Source: Yinghuangia sp035454725 (GTDB lineage Bacteria; Actinomycetota; Actinomycetes; Streptomycetales; Streptomycetaceae). Taken from it: a DNA stretch of 64,000 bases. The notes under the pieces are model-generated. The model worked only from the letters and a program-made list of their open reading frames with translations. It was not told the origin of the DNA and made no database searches. Location of the stretch: assembly GCF_051388935.1 (NCBI RefSeq), contig NZ_JBPKBI010000001.1, positions 1,136,174 to 1,200,173 of the forward strand. Direction: 5' to 3'. The translations under genes were made by a program, and so were the position numbers. Shown piece after piece: positions 1 through 8,827 of this stretch (positions within the stretch are counted from its first letter, which is position 1; each line of letters begins with the position of its first letter).

Positions 1-1760
1 TGAGCGACGACATCGCGGCGGCGCTGCCCGGCGTCGTGGCGTTGCCGGGCGTGCACGCGGTAGCGGGCGTGTATGCGGTACCGGGCGCCGTCGGGAACCG
101 GCCGTCCGAGGAGGTTCCCAACCGGCCCTGGGCTCCGACGCGGCTCAGGGCGGCGAGGCCGCGGATCGCCGCACCCACCCGGGATCCCGGGACGCAGCGT
201 CCCGCGAGCGCAGCCGCCCGCCCGAGGGCGGTTTCGTCGCCGGAGAACCACGCGTAACCCGCCGCGATGGCCAAAAGCGTGGCTGCGAGGCCGGTTTCGG
301 GTGCGGCCGTGAACCCAGGGGCCCCGGTGTCCGCGCTCACCAGCCCTTCGGCTCCCGTGACCAGCAGGTTCGCCGCACGGCGAGGGTGTCCGCGGAAGTT
401 CTCGGCGGTGCCGTCGATCATCGCCAACGCCGCCCGCAGCGCGGGATCGTCGGTCAACCCTGCGGCCGATGCGGAGAGTTCGGTCGCCCGGCCGGTGTCC
501 CCGGCGACGATCGCGGTCTGCGCGGCGCGGGTCAGCAGTCTGGCGCGGTGGGCTTGTTCGGGGTGCAGGCGGGCTGCGAGCGCGTACGCCTCCGCGGGTC
601 CTCCGCCCCGCACCCACGCGTTGTCGGCGGCCTGCTCCATCGCCGCCGACACGTCGGCGTCCGGACCCGTCGCGGCGAGCGCCCGATGCCAGGTCGCGGC
701 CAACACGCTTGCGCCGCCAGTGCTTTCGGACGACGTGGAGAGCGCGTCGCCGAGTGCCCGGTGGGCGTTGACGCGGTCGGTGACCGACGCGTCCTGGTAG
801 GCGGCGGAGCGGATCAGGGGGTGCCGGAAGGCGTACGAGGATCCTTCGACGACCAACACGCGTGCGCGTACGGCGGTGTCGAGGTCGGCCAGGTCGCATC
901 CGAGACTCCGTGCGGCCGACATCAGCGTGCCGACGTCGCCGCTCCGATCGGCTGCCGCGACGACAAGCAACCTTGACGCGGTGTCCGGGAGTTCCGCGAG
1001 CCTTCGGCGAAAAGTCGCCGTCACCGCGGCGGAGGCCCGCAGGGCGGTCGGGGCGACGTCGGTGACGGCCGTCTCACCGAGCCCGGCCGCGAGTTCGCGC
1101 AAGGCGAGCGGGTTCCCGGCCGACTCCGCGACGACGCGGTCCCGGGCGCCGGGGCCGAGCGCGGGGGAGTGCGCCTCGACCACGGCACGTGCTTCGGCGG
1201 CGTCCAGCGCACCAGGCGTCAGCACGCGAATGCCGGGCAGCCCGGTCGCCGCGCCTTCCTCCTCGTCGCGCGCCGCGAAGACGACCGCCACGCGCTCCGC
1301 GGTGAGACGACGGGCGGCGAACGCGAGCGAGGCCGACGAGGGGCCGTCCAGCCACTGCGTGTCGTCGACGAGACACAGCACCGGTGTCTTCTCGGCGACT
1401 TCGCCCAGAAGCGTGAGCAGGCCGAGGCCGACGAGGAAACGAGTGTCCTCCGATGCCGGCAGCGCGAGCCCGAATGCTCCACGCAGCGCGTCGGCCTGGG
1501 GGCCGGGCAGTCGGGGAATTCGGTCGAGGACGGGGGCCAGCAGCATGTGCAGCGCGGTGAACGGCAGGCCTGCCTCGGACTCGATGCCGGTGGTACGCAG
1601 GATTCGAAAATCCTCCGCGCGTTCGCCCGCGGCCCGGAGCAGCGCGGTCTTGCCGATGCCGGGCGGGCCCGAGAACACGAGGGCCCCACCGTGTCCGTCA
1701 CGAGCCGCGTCGATCAGGCCCCCGAGCGCGGTCAACTCGCGATCGCGTCCGAAAAGCATC
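1..1760 (-). CDS. LuxR/LAL-type ATPase transcriptional regulator, C-terminal part outside the window
   Basis: The reading frame is open on the minus strand from an ATG at 1760 to the window edge (586 codons, no stop). It begins with a P-loop ATPase module: Walker A SGPPGIGKT at residues 30-38, and a Walker B-like stretch VLCLVDDTQWLD about 100 residues later. A helical region typical of large MalT/LuxR (LAL) regulators follows. In this family a LuxR helix-turn-helix lies at the far C-terminus; that part would be beyond base 1, so DNA binding is inferred, not seen. The ATG has no obvious Shine-Dalgarno sequence and may be leaderless. The gene is divergent from the phosphotransferase gene at 2133. 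The ligand and target genes cannot be deduced. Confidence 0.85.
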
Positions 1761-2132
1761 GGTCGAGCGTAGCCTGCCGTGTGGCGCGGGCCGGCGCATG
1801 CCGACCGCGTGAGACGGACGCAGCGGCAGGCAGGTGGCGGCAAAGCGGGAGAAAAGGACCAACCCCAGGCCCTCTTCTCCCGCGCTCCATGATTCAACTT
1901 CCTTGACTGATACACAAGTTGCTGTCTGCATCGGTTCCCGTCCGCTGTCTGCATCGGTTCCTGTCCGCCGGGGCGGTTTCGACGCCCGTTCCGCCGCGCC
2001 GAAGCGCCGGTGGCGGTTCGCGTCGCCGGCCCACGGCACCGGCTTCCGCAGCCCGCGTACTCCGGTACGCGGGCGAATCGTTCCGGCCATCCGCGCTGTG
2101 TCCCCCGTCCGCGGGCTGGGTAGTTTCGCGGC
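1761..2132. promoter_or_regulatory. Divergent intergenic region with tandem repeat and hairpin
   Basis: This 372-bp region separates the LuxR-type regulator (leftward) from the phosphotransferase gene (rightward), so both promoters should lie here. Two structures are visible. A 23-bp direct repeat occurs in tandem with one mismatch (1921-1943 and 1944-1966, unit starting gctgtctgcatcggttcc). A perfect 9-bp inverted repeat occurs at 2052-2060/2065-2073 (CCCGCGTAC / GTACGCGGG). The LuxR-type protein is a candidate to bind the direct repeat, but that is only inference. Confidence 0.4.
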
Positions 2133-3041
2133 ATGCGCGACGAAACGGAGACGAGAGTGCCGTTCACCGCAGAACAGGCCAAGGACGCCCTGCACACCGC
2201 GTGCGCCGACGTCGGGCTCAAGTCCGCCGGTGCGGAGTTGGTGCGCCTCGGCGAGAACGCCGTTTTTCGGCTCGGGGATCCCGTGATCGTCCGCGTGGCG
2301 CGGCCGTCCACGGCGTTGAGCGAGGTCGCGCGCACGGCCGCCGTGGCCCGCTGGCTCGCGGACACCGGATATCCGGCCGCCCGTCTCGTTCCGGACATCG
2401 CGCAGCCCGTGGTCGTGGCGGGGTCGGCGGTGACTTTTTGGACCCGGGCGGCCGAGACCGACCGGTTCGCGAGCCCCGGCCAACTCGGCGAACTACTGTG
2501 CCGGCTGCACGCCTTGGAGGCGCCGCCGAGCCTGTCGCTGCCCATCACCGACGCGCTGGGCAGTGTGTTCCGGCGCCTGCCCCTGCTGCACGGGCTGTCC
2601 GCGGGCGACCGCGACTTCCTGCGCGATCGCGCGTACCGGCTCCAAGATCTCTACGACGACCTGGACTTCGCACTGCCGTTCGGCGTGATCCACGGTGACG
2701 CGCACGTCAAGAACGCCCTCAACGACCGGCACGGCCGGGCCCACTTGATCGACCTCGACGACGTCGCGGAAGGCCCCCGCGAGTGGGACCTCACCGTGAC
2801 CTCGCTCTACGCCGACCGGTTCGGGTGGCACACGCGGGCCGAGTATGACGAATTCGCCCAGGCGTACGGCTTCGATGTCACCACATGGGACGGCTACCCG
2901 GTCCTGGCTGACATCCACGAGCTCATGATGGTCGCGTGGCTCGCCCAGACCGCCGTGCACAGCGCGGCGGCGGGTGAAGTGTCGCGGCGGATCGCCGACC
3001 TGCGGTCCGGCGCGGTCCGGCGAGCCTGGCGTCCCTTCTGA
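2133..3041 (+). CDS. Aminoglycoside phosphotransferase (APH)-family kinase
   Basis: A 302-residue protein of the APH/choline-kinase fold. The catalytic loop HGDAHVKN lies at residues 187-194 (H187, D189, N194), followed by the metal-binding IDLDD at 206-210. The N-terminal lobe carries the expected nucleotide-binding beta strands (LGENAVFRLGDPVIVRV). Members phosphorylate small molecules or act in unrelated pathways, so a drug-resistance role should not be assumed. Start chosen at the first ATG; a GTG at 2157 is an alternative. It is transcribed alone, 99 bp upstream of the DUF4180 gene. Confidence 0.85.
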   Translation: MRDETETRVPFTAEQAKDALHTACADVGLKSAGAELVRLGENAVFRLGDPVIVRVARPSTALSEVARTAAVARWLADTGYPAARLVPDIAQPVVVAGSAVTFWTRAAETDRFASPGQLGELLCRLHALEAPPSLSLPITDALGSVFRRLPLLHGLSAGDRDFLRDRAYRLQDLYDDLDFALPFGVIHGDAHVKNALNDRHGRAHLIDLDDVAEGPREWDLTVTSLYADRFGWHTRAEYDEFAQAYGFDVTTWDGYPVLADIHELMMVAWLAQTAVHSAAAGEVSRRIADLRSGAVRRAWRPF

Positions 3042-3140
3042 ACGGCCGCCGGGACAATCCGGTTGCCGTCGGTCGCCGCAGCGTTCGATGATCAGGGCGG
3101 ATCAGACCCTGCCGACCGCCCCGAACGGAGCACCGACGCC

Positions 3141-3533
3141 ATGTCCGAAACCCTCGAAGTGATCGACGGCACCGCGGTATTGCTGTGCTCGACCGAGGGT
3201 GACGCGGTGCGCGGCGAACGCGACGCGAGCGACCTGATCGGCAACGCCTTCCACCTGGACGCCGCGTGGGTCGCGCTGCCGGTCGAACGCCTTGCCGACG
3301 ACTTCTTCGAGCTGCGTACGCGCGTGGCGGGCGACATCACGCAGAAGTTCGTCAACTACCGCATCGGCCTCGCGGTGATCGGCGACATCACCGAACGCAC
3401 CGCCGCGAGCGCCTCGCTGCGCGACTTCGTCCGGGAGGCCAACCAGGGACGGCATCTGTGGTTCCTGCCGGACCTGGACGCGCTGCGTACGCGACTGACC
3501 ACGAAAGCGGGCGGTCACACTGCGTCGACCTGA
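3141..3533 (+). CDS. DUF4180 domain protein
   Basis: A 130-residue protein matching the compact DUF4180 family throughout. Recognisable features are the opening beta strands with a DASDLIGNAF segment, a central FFELRTRVAGDITQKFVNYRIGLAVIGD and a final FVREANQGRHLWFLPD. Its biochemical role is unknown. The frame is open further upstream, but the ATG at 3141 is preceded by GGAG at a suitable distance and gives the family length. Its 3' end overlaps the convergent YCII gene by 19 bp. Confidence 0.85.
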   Translation: MSETLEVIDGTAVLLCSTEGDAVRGERDASDLIGNAFHLDAAWVALPVERLADDFFELRTRVAGDITQKFVNYRIGLAVIGDITERTAASASLRDFVREANQGRHLWFLPDLDALRTRLTTKAGGHTAST

Positions 3534-3820
3534 AACGACGGACCGACCCGGCACGGCTTGATCTCGATCTCGCGCCACACGTCGCCGACGACATACGGTT
3601 CCTGCGCCAGCCACGCGTCCAGTTCCGCGCGCGACGCGTAGTCCACCACCAGCATCGACCCGATCATGCGGCCCTCGTCGTCGAGGATCGCCGTCCCGAA
3701 AAGGTGCCGGCCGGCCGCGGCCATCTCGTCCCCGAGCCTCAGGTGCGCCTCCCGCACCCGCAGTCGGCGGTCAAGCGCGCCGTCGTCCTTACCGTCGTAC
3801 GCGATCACCAGGTACTGCAC
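3515..3820 (-). CDS. YCII-related domain protein
   Basis: A 101-residue protein starting at GTG 3820 with QYLVIAYDG. It has the YCII/YciI ferredoxin-like fold signature: an R..HL......G section, then LFGTAILDDEGRMIGSMLVVDYASRAELDAWLAQEPYVVGDVWREIEIKP. The family is dimeric and often treated as a small enzyme or stress protein; its exact activity is not known. The minus-strand frame is open far upstream, but that part is a shadow of the opposite-strand hydrolase. It converges on, and overlaps, the DUF4180 gene. Confidence 0.85.
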   Translation of the reverse strand: MQYLVIAYDGKDDGALDRRLRVREAHLRLGDEMAAAGRHLFGTAILDDEGRMIGSMLVVDYASRAELDAWLAQEPYVVGDVWREIEIKPCRVGPSFQVDAV

Positions 3821-3955
3821 GGCCGTCCTCCGAGGCTGGGCTGCGATTGCGCGTACCAGTATGGAGCCGAACGCCTGTCCGTCCGGTTTTCCCGTCCACC
3901 GCGCGGTCGCACACACTGGAAGAGGGCCCCTGACCCGTCGAACCAGGAGGCGGCT

Positions 3956-4597
3956 GTGCATTCCACGGAAACGGCGATTGACCTCGGGCCCGTCCGGCTG
4001 CCTGGAGACCTCACCACACCCGACGACGCCATCGGGTTCGTGGTCTTCGCACACGGCAGCGGGAGCAGCAGGCACAGTCCGCGCAACCGTGCGGTTGCGT
4101 CCCGGCTGAACAGCGCCGGCCTGGCCACGGTGCTCTTCGACCTGCTGACACTCCACGAGGAGACCGACCGCGGCCGGGTCTTCGACATCCCGCTGCTGGC
4201 AGACCGGCTCCTCGGCGTCGTCGAATGGCTGCGCAAGCTGCCCCAGGTCGGCGACTGCCCCATCGGCTGTTTCGGCGCGAGCACGGGAGGGGGCGCGGCG
4301 CTGTGGGCCGCCGCGGAGCCGACGGCCGGCATCTCCGCGGTCGTCTCCCGCGGTGGCCGCCCCGACCTGGCCGCCGACCGCCTCCCCGCAGTGGAGGCTC
4401 CGACCCTGCTCATCGTCGGGGGAGACGACCGCCAGGTCCTCGAACTGAACCGCGCGGCACTCGACCGGCTGCGCTGCCCCAAGCGCCTCAGCGTCGTCCC
4501 CGGCGCGACACACCTGTTCGAGGAGCCGGGCGCCCTCGCGACGGTCGCGGACGAGGCCGCGGAGTGGTTCCTCGAACACTTCCGGGCGCCCGGCTGA
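3956..4597 (+). CDS. Dienelactone hydrolase-like alpha/beta hydrolase
   Basis: A 213-residue alpha/beta hydrolase. The nucleophile elbow is GASTGGG with Ser109. An oxyanion region FAHGSGSSRHSPRN lies near residue 31, a likely acidic residue in LLIVGGDDRQV, and the catalytic histidine in PGATHLF. This matches the dienelactone-hydrolase-like family common in actinomycetes; the substrate is unknown. The start is the GTG at 3956, preceded by CCAGGAGG (3943-3950). An in-frame opening extends upstream to 3266 but overlaps two other genes. It converges on the SpoIIE phosphatase gene. Confidence 0.85.
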   Translation: MHSTETAIDLGPVRLPGDLTTPDDAIGFVVFAHGSGSSRHSPRNRAVASRLNSAGLATVLFDLLTLHEETDRGRVFDIPLLADRLLGVVEWLRKLPQVGDCPIGCFGASTGGGAALWAAAEPTAGISAVVSRGGRPDLAADRLPAVEAPTLLIVGGDDRQVLELNRAALDRLRCPKRLSVVPGATHLFEEPGALATVADEAAEWFLEHFRAPG

Positions 4598-4612
4598 CGC
4601 GATCAGTCCACA

Positions 4613-4672
4613 GCGTTCGGCCGGTACGCCACTGCGTTCAGTTGGTACGCCACAGGGGGTAGCCGGTACGCC
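4613..4672. repeat. Three degenerate tandem 20-bp units
   Basis: Three successive units, about 20-21 bp each, share the core GGTACGCC: gcgttcggccggtacgcc, gcgttcagttggtacgcc and gggggtagccggtacgcc. They fill the gap between the convergent hydrolase and phosphatase stop codons. No stem with a T-tract is evident, so it is not a classical terminator. Confidence 0.5.
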
Positions 4673-4676
4673 TTCC

Positions 4677-7600
4677 TCAGCCGACCACGGACTCCTCCGC
4701 CTGCGGTGTGCGGAGACGAGCCCAAATGCACTTGCCGTCCTCGGCGTACCGCGCGCCCCACTGCTCCGCCATCATCGCGACCAGTTGCAGGCCGCGACCG
4801 AACTCGTCGTCGAAGCTGGGGTGGCGCACGCGCGGAGTGGCCTCGGAGCCGTCGTAGACCTCGCACACCAGCACGCCGTTCAGGTACAGCAGCCGCAGCC
4901 GGATCACGCCCGCGTTGTCGTCCGCGACGTCCGCGCCGAGCCCGACGGCGTGGCGCACCGTGTTTCCGATGAGCTCGCTGACGATCAGCGTCGTCGCGTC
5001 CACGAGGTCCTGGAGCCGCCACGCGGCCAACTGCGCGGACGTGAGATCGCGCCCGCGCCCCGCCGACTCCGCCGCCCACGGCAGGTCCCACTGTGCGACG
5101 CGGTCGTGGGAGACACGGTCGATGCCGAGCACCAGCAGCGCCGCGTCGTCACGCCGTGTGTCGGACGGCAGCTCCGCCGTGACCACGTCGCACAGCCCCT
5201 CCAACCAGGCCGCGCGCTCGGTCCGCCGAACAGGCAGGGGCGCCTCCCCGGTGTGGCGGGAGATCGCATCCGTCAGGCGGGTCGTGTCGGGCGCCTCCGA
5301 ACCCAGGAGGCCGTTGGTGTAGAAGACCAGGACGCTGTTTCGTTCGAGGGCGATCTCGGTGACCTCGGCGGGCACCTGAGCCAGGCCCAGTGGCGGACCA
5401 GCGGCCACGTCGAGCTGCCGGGGCTCCGCGCCGGGCGGCAGGGCGATCGGTGCGGGGTGGCCGGCGCTGGCCATCGTGCACAGGCCCGACGTGGCGTCGT
5501 AGACCGCGAACAGGCAGGTCGCGTACACCGCCGAGCCGTTCGTGCCCATGCCCAGACGGCCGACGACGTCGTTGAGGTGGGCCATGAGCTCGTCCACGGG
5601 CAGGTCCAAGGCGGCGACCGCGAGCACCGCGTGCCGGATGATGCCCATGGTGATGGCCTGTTCGAAGCCGTGGCCCAGTACGTCGCCGATGACGGCCAGA
5701 ACACGCCCGCCCGGCAGGGGAACGACGTCGTACCAGTCGCCACCGACCTCCTGCCCCTTGGCGGTTCGGTACCGCGCGGCGGTCTGCACCGTGGACAGCT
5801 CGGGCAGGCCGCCCGGCAGAAGCTCCTGTTGGAGGCGCTCCGCGCGGTGCCGCGCCTCCTCGTACAGCCTGGCGTTCTCCACCGCCTGGGCGATCAGCGT
5901 GGCCAGGGTCGTCAGCAGTGCCGGGTCATCCGGTGCGAAACCGCCCGGCGACGCCCACCCGATGACACACGAGCCGATCGGACGCCCCCCGACGGTCAGC
6001 GGCAGCGCGGCCCACGAGCGTTTGCCGCCGAGTCGTGCCAGGGACAGCAGTTCGGGGCGCCGCCGCGCGGAGGCCTCGGTTGACGCGACAAACCGCGGCT
6101 GGGTGACAAGGACGAACTCCGACCGCGCGTACGGACTTTGCCGCAGGTGCTCCAGGAACTCGGCGGAGTAGCCCGTCTGTCCGAGCAACCGCGGACTCGG
6201 GCCGGTCAGGTCGTGCAGCAGCAGGCCCTGCGCCCCGAACAACGGCGGCAGATGCTCGGTGACCACCGTCACCACGTCGCCCGTCGCGAGCGCGCCGACC
6301 AGCGCGGCGTTGAACTCCGCGATCCTGCGTACGCGTTCGGCCGCCGCCCGCTCGGCACGACGCCGGTCGGTGATGTCCGCCAGCTGCACAGCCACGAAAC
6401 CCTCGACCGCCACCGCCCTGACCAGGTGGAAGGCGTGCGCTCCCTGCGGATCACCCGGGGCCGCGGCCTCCAGCTCCGAGGTGGCCGCCGACCCCGGCGC
6501 CGCGCGCGCCCGCGCGAACAACTCGGGCAGGCCCTGGCCGCGCAGCCGGGGAACGGCCTCCCACAGGACGACGCCGTCGACTTCCACGCCCTCCACGGCC
6601 GCGAGTTCATGGGCCGCCTTGTTGGCCCACTGCACCCGGTCGTCGGCGGCCACCACGTGGATCGGGTCCGGGTGCGACTCCAGGAGGCCGACCAGCCAGT
6701 CCAGCTTGCCGCGCCGGGTCGTGACGTCCCACGCGGTGCCGAACATGCGTGTGGGTGCGCCCTGTTCGTCGTACTCGAAGGTGCCGCGCAGCTCCAGCCA
6801 GCTCACCCGGTCGTCGTCGCCGACCACCCGGTATTCGACGGCGTACTGGTCACCGGTCGAGAGCGAATACTCGATCGCCTCCTGGACGCCGGGGCGGTCG
6901 TCGGGGTGGATGCGTGCCATCCACGTCTCGATCCGCCGGTCCCAGCGGTCCGGGTCCAGCCCCGCCGCGCGCAGCAGCGCGTCCGTCGCACCGTCGATGT
7001 CGAGCAGTCCCGTCGCGAGGTCCCAACTCCACGTCCCCACCGCGACCTGCTGTATCACCTCCGTGCGCTCCGCCAGCGGCTCCTGCCACCACGGCGCCGT
7101 ACCGCTGTGCCAGCGCCGGGCGTTGCGCAGGCGCAGGCCGACCAGCGCGGCGAGACGGACCAGGAACTCCAGCCGGTCCGGGGCCGGTTGCTCGCCGGCG
7201 AGCACCGACAGGACACCGACCGGGTATCCGTCGACGGTGATCGGCGCCGACGCCATGCCGACGCCTTCCCAGGCCGGCGGCAGCCCTTCGCCGACGACCG
7301 ACTCCGGGAGCGCGTCCGACCAGGCCGCCCCCTCGTCCCGGAGCGCACGGTCGTACGCGGTGTCCCCGCCGCACGCCAGCAACTCCCACGGGCGGGCGAT
7401 CCGCGTCGGCAGACCCGTCACCGCCGCAAGCCGCAACGTGTCCGCCTCACGCCCCTGCACATGCACGAGCCCCGCGAACCCGCCGACCGCGGCGAGCGCC
7501 TGCTGAACCGCGAGGCGCAGCACATCCGTTTCACTCAACCCCTCGGCATCGGCCAGCAGGCCCAGGCGCAAGGCATCCGAACGGCCCGCCGAGTCCGCGC

Positions 7601-7913
7601 CGCGCAACTCCCCTTCCTCCCGGGCCTCGGCCCCGCGGGATCCCGACGCGGCCCGAGGTGGTTCCGGCGGCAACGGGTGCGGCCGACCGCTCTCACCGGG
7701 ACGCCCCGGGACTCCCGACCGCGCCCAGGGAGCGCCTTCGGGCGACTCCCCATCGGACGGCGCCGAATGGCCCCGCGGCTGCTCCTCCGGGCGGTCCGAT
7801 GTGCGCGGACGCGAGCCGTGAAGGCCGCCCCACACGGCAGACCCTTCCCCCCCGCCGACAGGCCCCGTCCCGATACAGCCGTCGCCCGGCGACTGAGACC
7901 TTCCGTCCGACAC
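4677..7913 (-). CDS. GAF/PAS-SpoIIE serine phosphatase with C-terminal HATPase domain
   Basis: A sensory PP2C-type phosphatase of about 1078 residues. Domains in order: GAF-like (about 120-265), PAS (about 294-404, with WSWDLATGLLDID and RIHPDDR), a second PAS (about 410-530), a second GAF (about 545-700), SpoIIE phosphatase (about 710-920; metal site VIGDVLGHG and DDAALLVLG), and an anti-sigma-like HATPase_c domain (about 945-1070; SELIGNTVRHA). Such proteins usually act in partner-switching control of sigma factors, dephosphorylating an anti-anti-sigma factor and possibly rephosphorylating it. The GTG at 7913 was preferred because GGGAGG lies 6 bases upstream; the frame stays open to 8051 through low-complexity sequence. 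No cognate anti-sigma-factor antagonist gene is adjacent. Confidence 0.88.
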   Translation of the reverse strand: MSDGRSQSPGDGCIGTGPVGGGEGSAVWGGLHGSRPRTSDRPEEQPRGHSAPSDGESPEGAPWARSGVPGRPGESGRPHPLPPEPPRAASGSRGAEAREEGELRGADSAGRSDALRLGLLADAEGLSETDVLRLAVQQALAAVGGFAGLVHVQGREADTLRLAAVTGLPTRIARPWELLACGGDTAYDRALRDEGAAWSDALPESVVGEGLPPAWEGVGMASAPITVDGYPVGVLSVLAGEQPAPDRLEFLVRLAALVGLRLRNARRWHSGTAPWWQEPLAERTEVIQQVAVGTWSWDLATGLLDIDGATDALLRAAGLDPDRWDRRIETWMARIHPDDRPGVQEAIEYSLSTGDQYAVEYRVVGDDDRVSWLELRGTFEYDEQGAPTRMFGTAWDVTTRRGKLDWLVGLLESHPDPIHVVAADDRVQWANKAAHELAAVEGVEVDGVVLWEAVPRLRGQGLPELFARARAAPGSAATSELEAAAPGDPQGAHAFHLVRAVAVEGFVAVQLADITDRRRAERAAAERVRRIAEFNAALVGALATGDVVTVVTEHLPPLFGAQGLLLHDLTGPSPRLLGQTGYSAEFLEHLRQSPYARSEFVLVTQPRFVASTEASARRRPELLSLARLGGKRSWAALPLTVGGRPIGSCVIGWASPGGFAPDDPALLTTLATLIAQAVENARLYEEARHRAERLQQELLPGGLPELSTVQTAARYRTAKGQEVGGDWYDVVPLPGGRVLAVIGDVLGHGFEQAITMGIIRHAVLAVAALDLPVDELMAHLNDVVGRLGMGTNGSAVYATCLFAVYDATSGLCTMASAGHPAPIALPPGAEPRQLDVAAGPPLGLAQVPAEVTEIALERNSVLVFYTNGLLGSEAPDTTRLTDAISRHTGEAPLPVRRTERAAWLEGLCDVVTAELPSDTRRDDAALLVLGIDRVSHDRVAQWDLPWAAESAGRGRDLTSAQLAAWRLQDLVDATTLIVSELIGNTVRHAVGLGADVADDNAGVIRLRLLYLNGVLVCEVYDGSEATPRVRHPSFDDEFGRGLQLVAMMAEQWGARYAEDGKCIWARLRTPQAEESVVG

Positions 7914-8446
7914 GCCCTGCCTCCCAGAAACCCGTCCACACAGGGAATGGCCCACTGTCTGCCCGCAAAAACCGCAACCACGCTGCGAACAGCCCGCCCA
8001 CACGCCCCCCGACGCGAACGAGCGACCACTCCCATCAACCGGCATTGCCACTCGTTCTACCAGCTCAACGCATCACTCGCCCCCAACTCCCGAGGAGCCC
8101 CCGCCCACGAGTGATCAGTCTCCGGCCCACCGCCTGACCTGCCGAGACAGAAAATCCCCAACAACTTGCACGCGGCCGGGGACCGGAAAACCCAACCCGC
8201 TCCGGCGCCTTCCCACGATCAGCCGTCAGCGCGGCGGTACCCACCCACCGCGCAGTGTCCCGCGCCGGTCCGATTCTTCCCGCGAGGAGCCGACCTCGCG
8301 CCGAAGAGCAACCCGCTGGACGCCTCAGCCTTCACGGTTCGAACTGGCTGACACCGTAAGAGAGTTGTACATCCACGCAGCCTTACGGACCTTTGCCGCC
8401 TTCGTCGGCCTCCAGGTGGCTTCCCCGTGGCAATGCGCCGCCGGTC
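7914..8446. other. Intergenic region without recognised genes
   Basis: About 530 bp between the phosphatase start and the DUF262 relic. Several open frames exist on both strands but none shows a recognisable domain, a ribosome binding site or codon bias that stands out. It presumably holds the phosphatase promoter. Confidence 0.5.
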
Positions 8447-8572
8447 ATCGACTTCCGATCGCCGGAGCCCCAACAGCGGGACCAGAAGTGGGACGACGAG
8501 CGCACCAGGGCCCTGCTCGCCACGATGACGCTGAATCATCAGCTCGGCGTGGTCCTGACACTGCAAACCGGC
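8447..8572 (+). pseudogene. Fragment of a DUF262 (GmrS/ParB-like) gene
   Basis: About 42 codons on the plus strand match the N-terminus of the intact DUF262 protein encoded at 26158-27957. The relic reads KWDDERTRALLATMTL then LGVVLTLQTG; the intact protein has KWDDERIRALIATVTL then LGVIMTLETG. Homology stops abruptly on both sides: no start codon context before it, and the DGQQRLT motif expected about 25 residues later is absent. This is best read as the remnant of a second DUF262 gene, lost by deletion or rearrangement. It marks this patch as former defence-island DNA. Confidence 0.65.
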
Positions 8573-8827
8573 AGGCCGACGGCTACGCCGCAACGCGCCG
8601 ACCAGCGCGGCAGAATCGCCATCGCCGGCCACCAACCGTGCCATCTGCGCCCCGAGGTTCGGACGCCGCATCATCATCAACCGCCGGATCTCCCGGCAGC
8701 GGTGGCACACCAAGACTGTCGCTGCGCATGGCTCCCCCGTGAAGTCGCGCTTTCGGGGGACTCCAGCAACGGCCTCGATTGTTTCGATATGCGCAGGTCT
8801 CGGCCACGCCGAACGGGCAGACAGGCT

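Noticed and set aside
6138..8114. Long plus-strand open frame (658 codons) opposite the SpoIIE phosphatase
   Set aside because: Shadow frame caused by high GC; Arg/Gly/Pro/His-rich without any domain, while the minus strand shows clear GAF/PAS/SpoIIE motifs.
8219..8713. Minus-strand frame starting VCHRCREIRRL
   Set aside because: Has one CxxC-like motif but overlaps the DUF262 relic, and the remaining sequence is low complexity.
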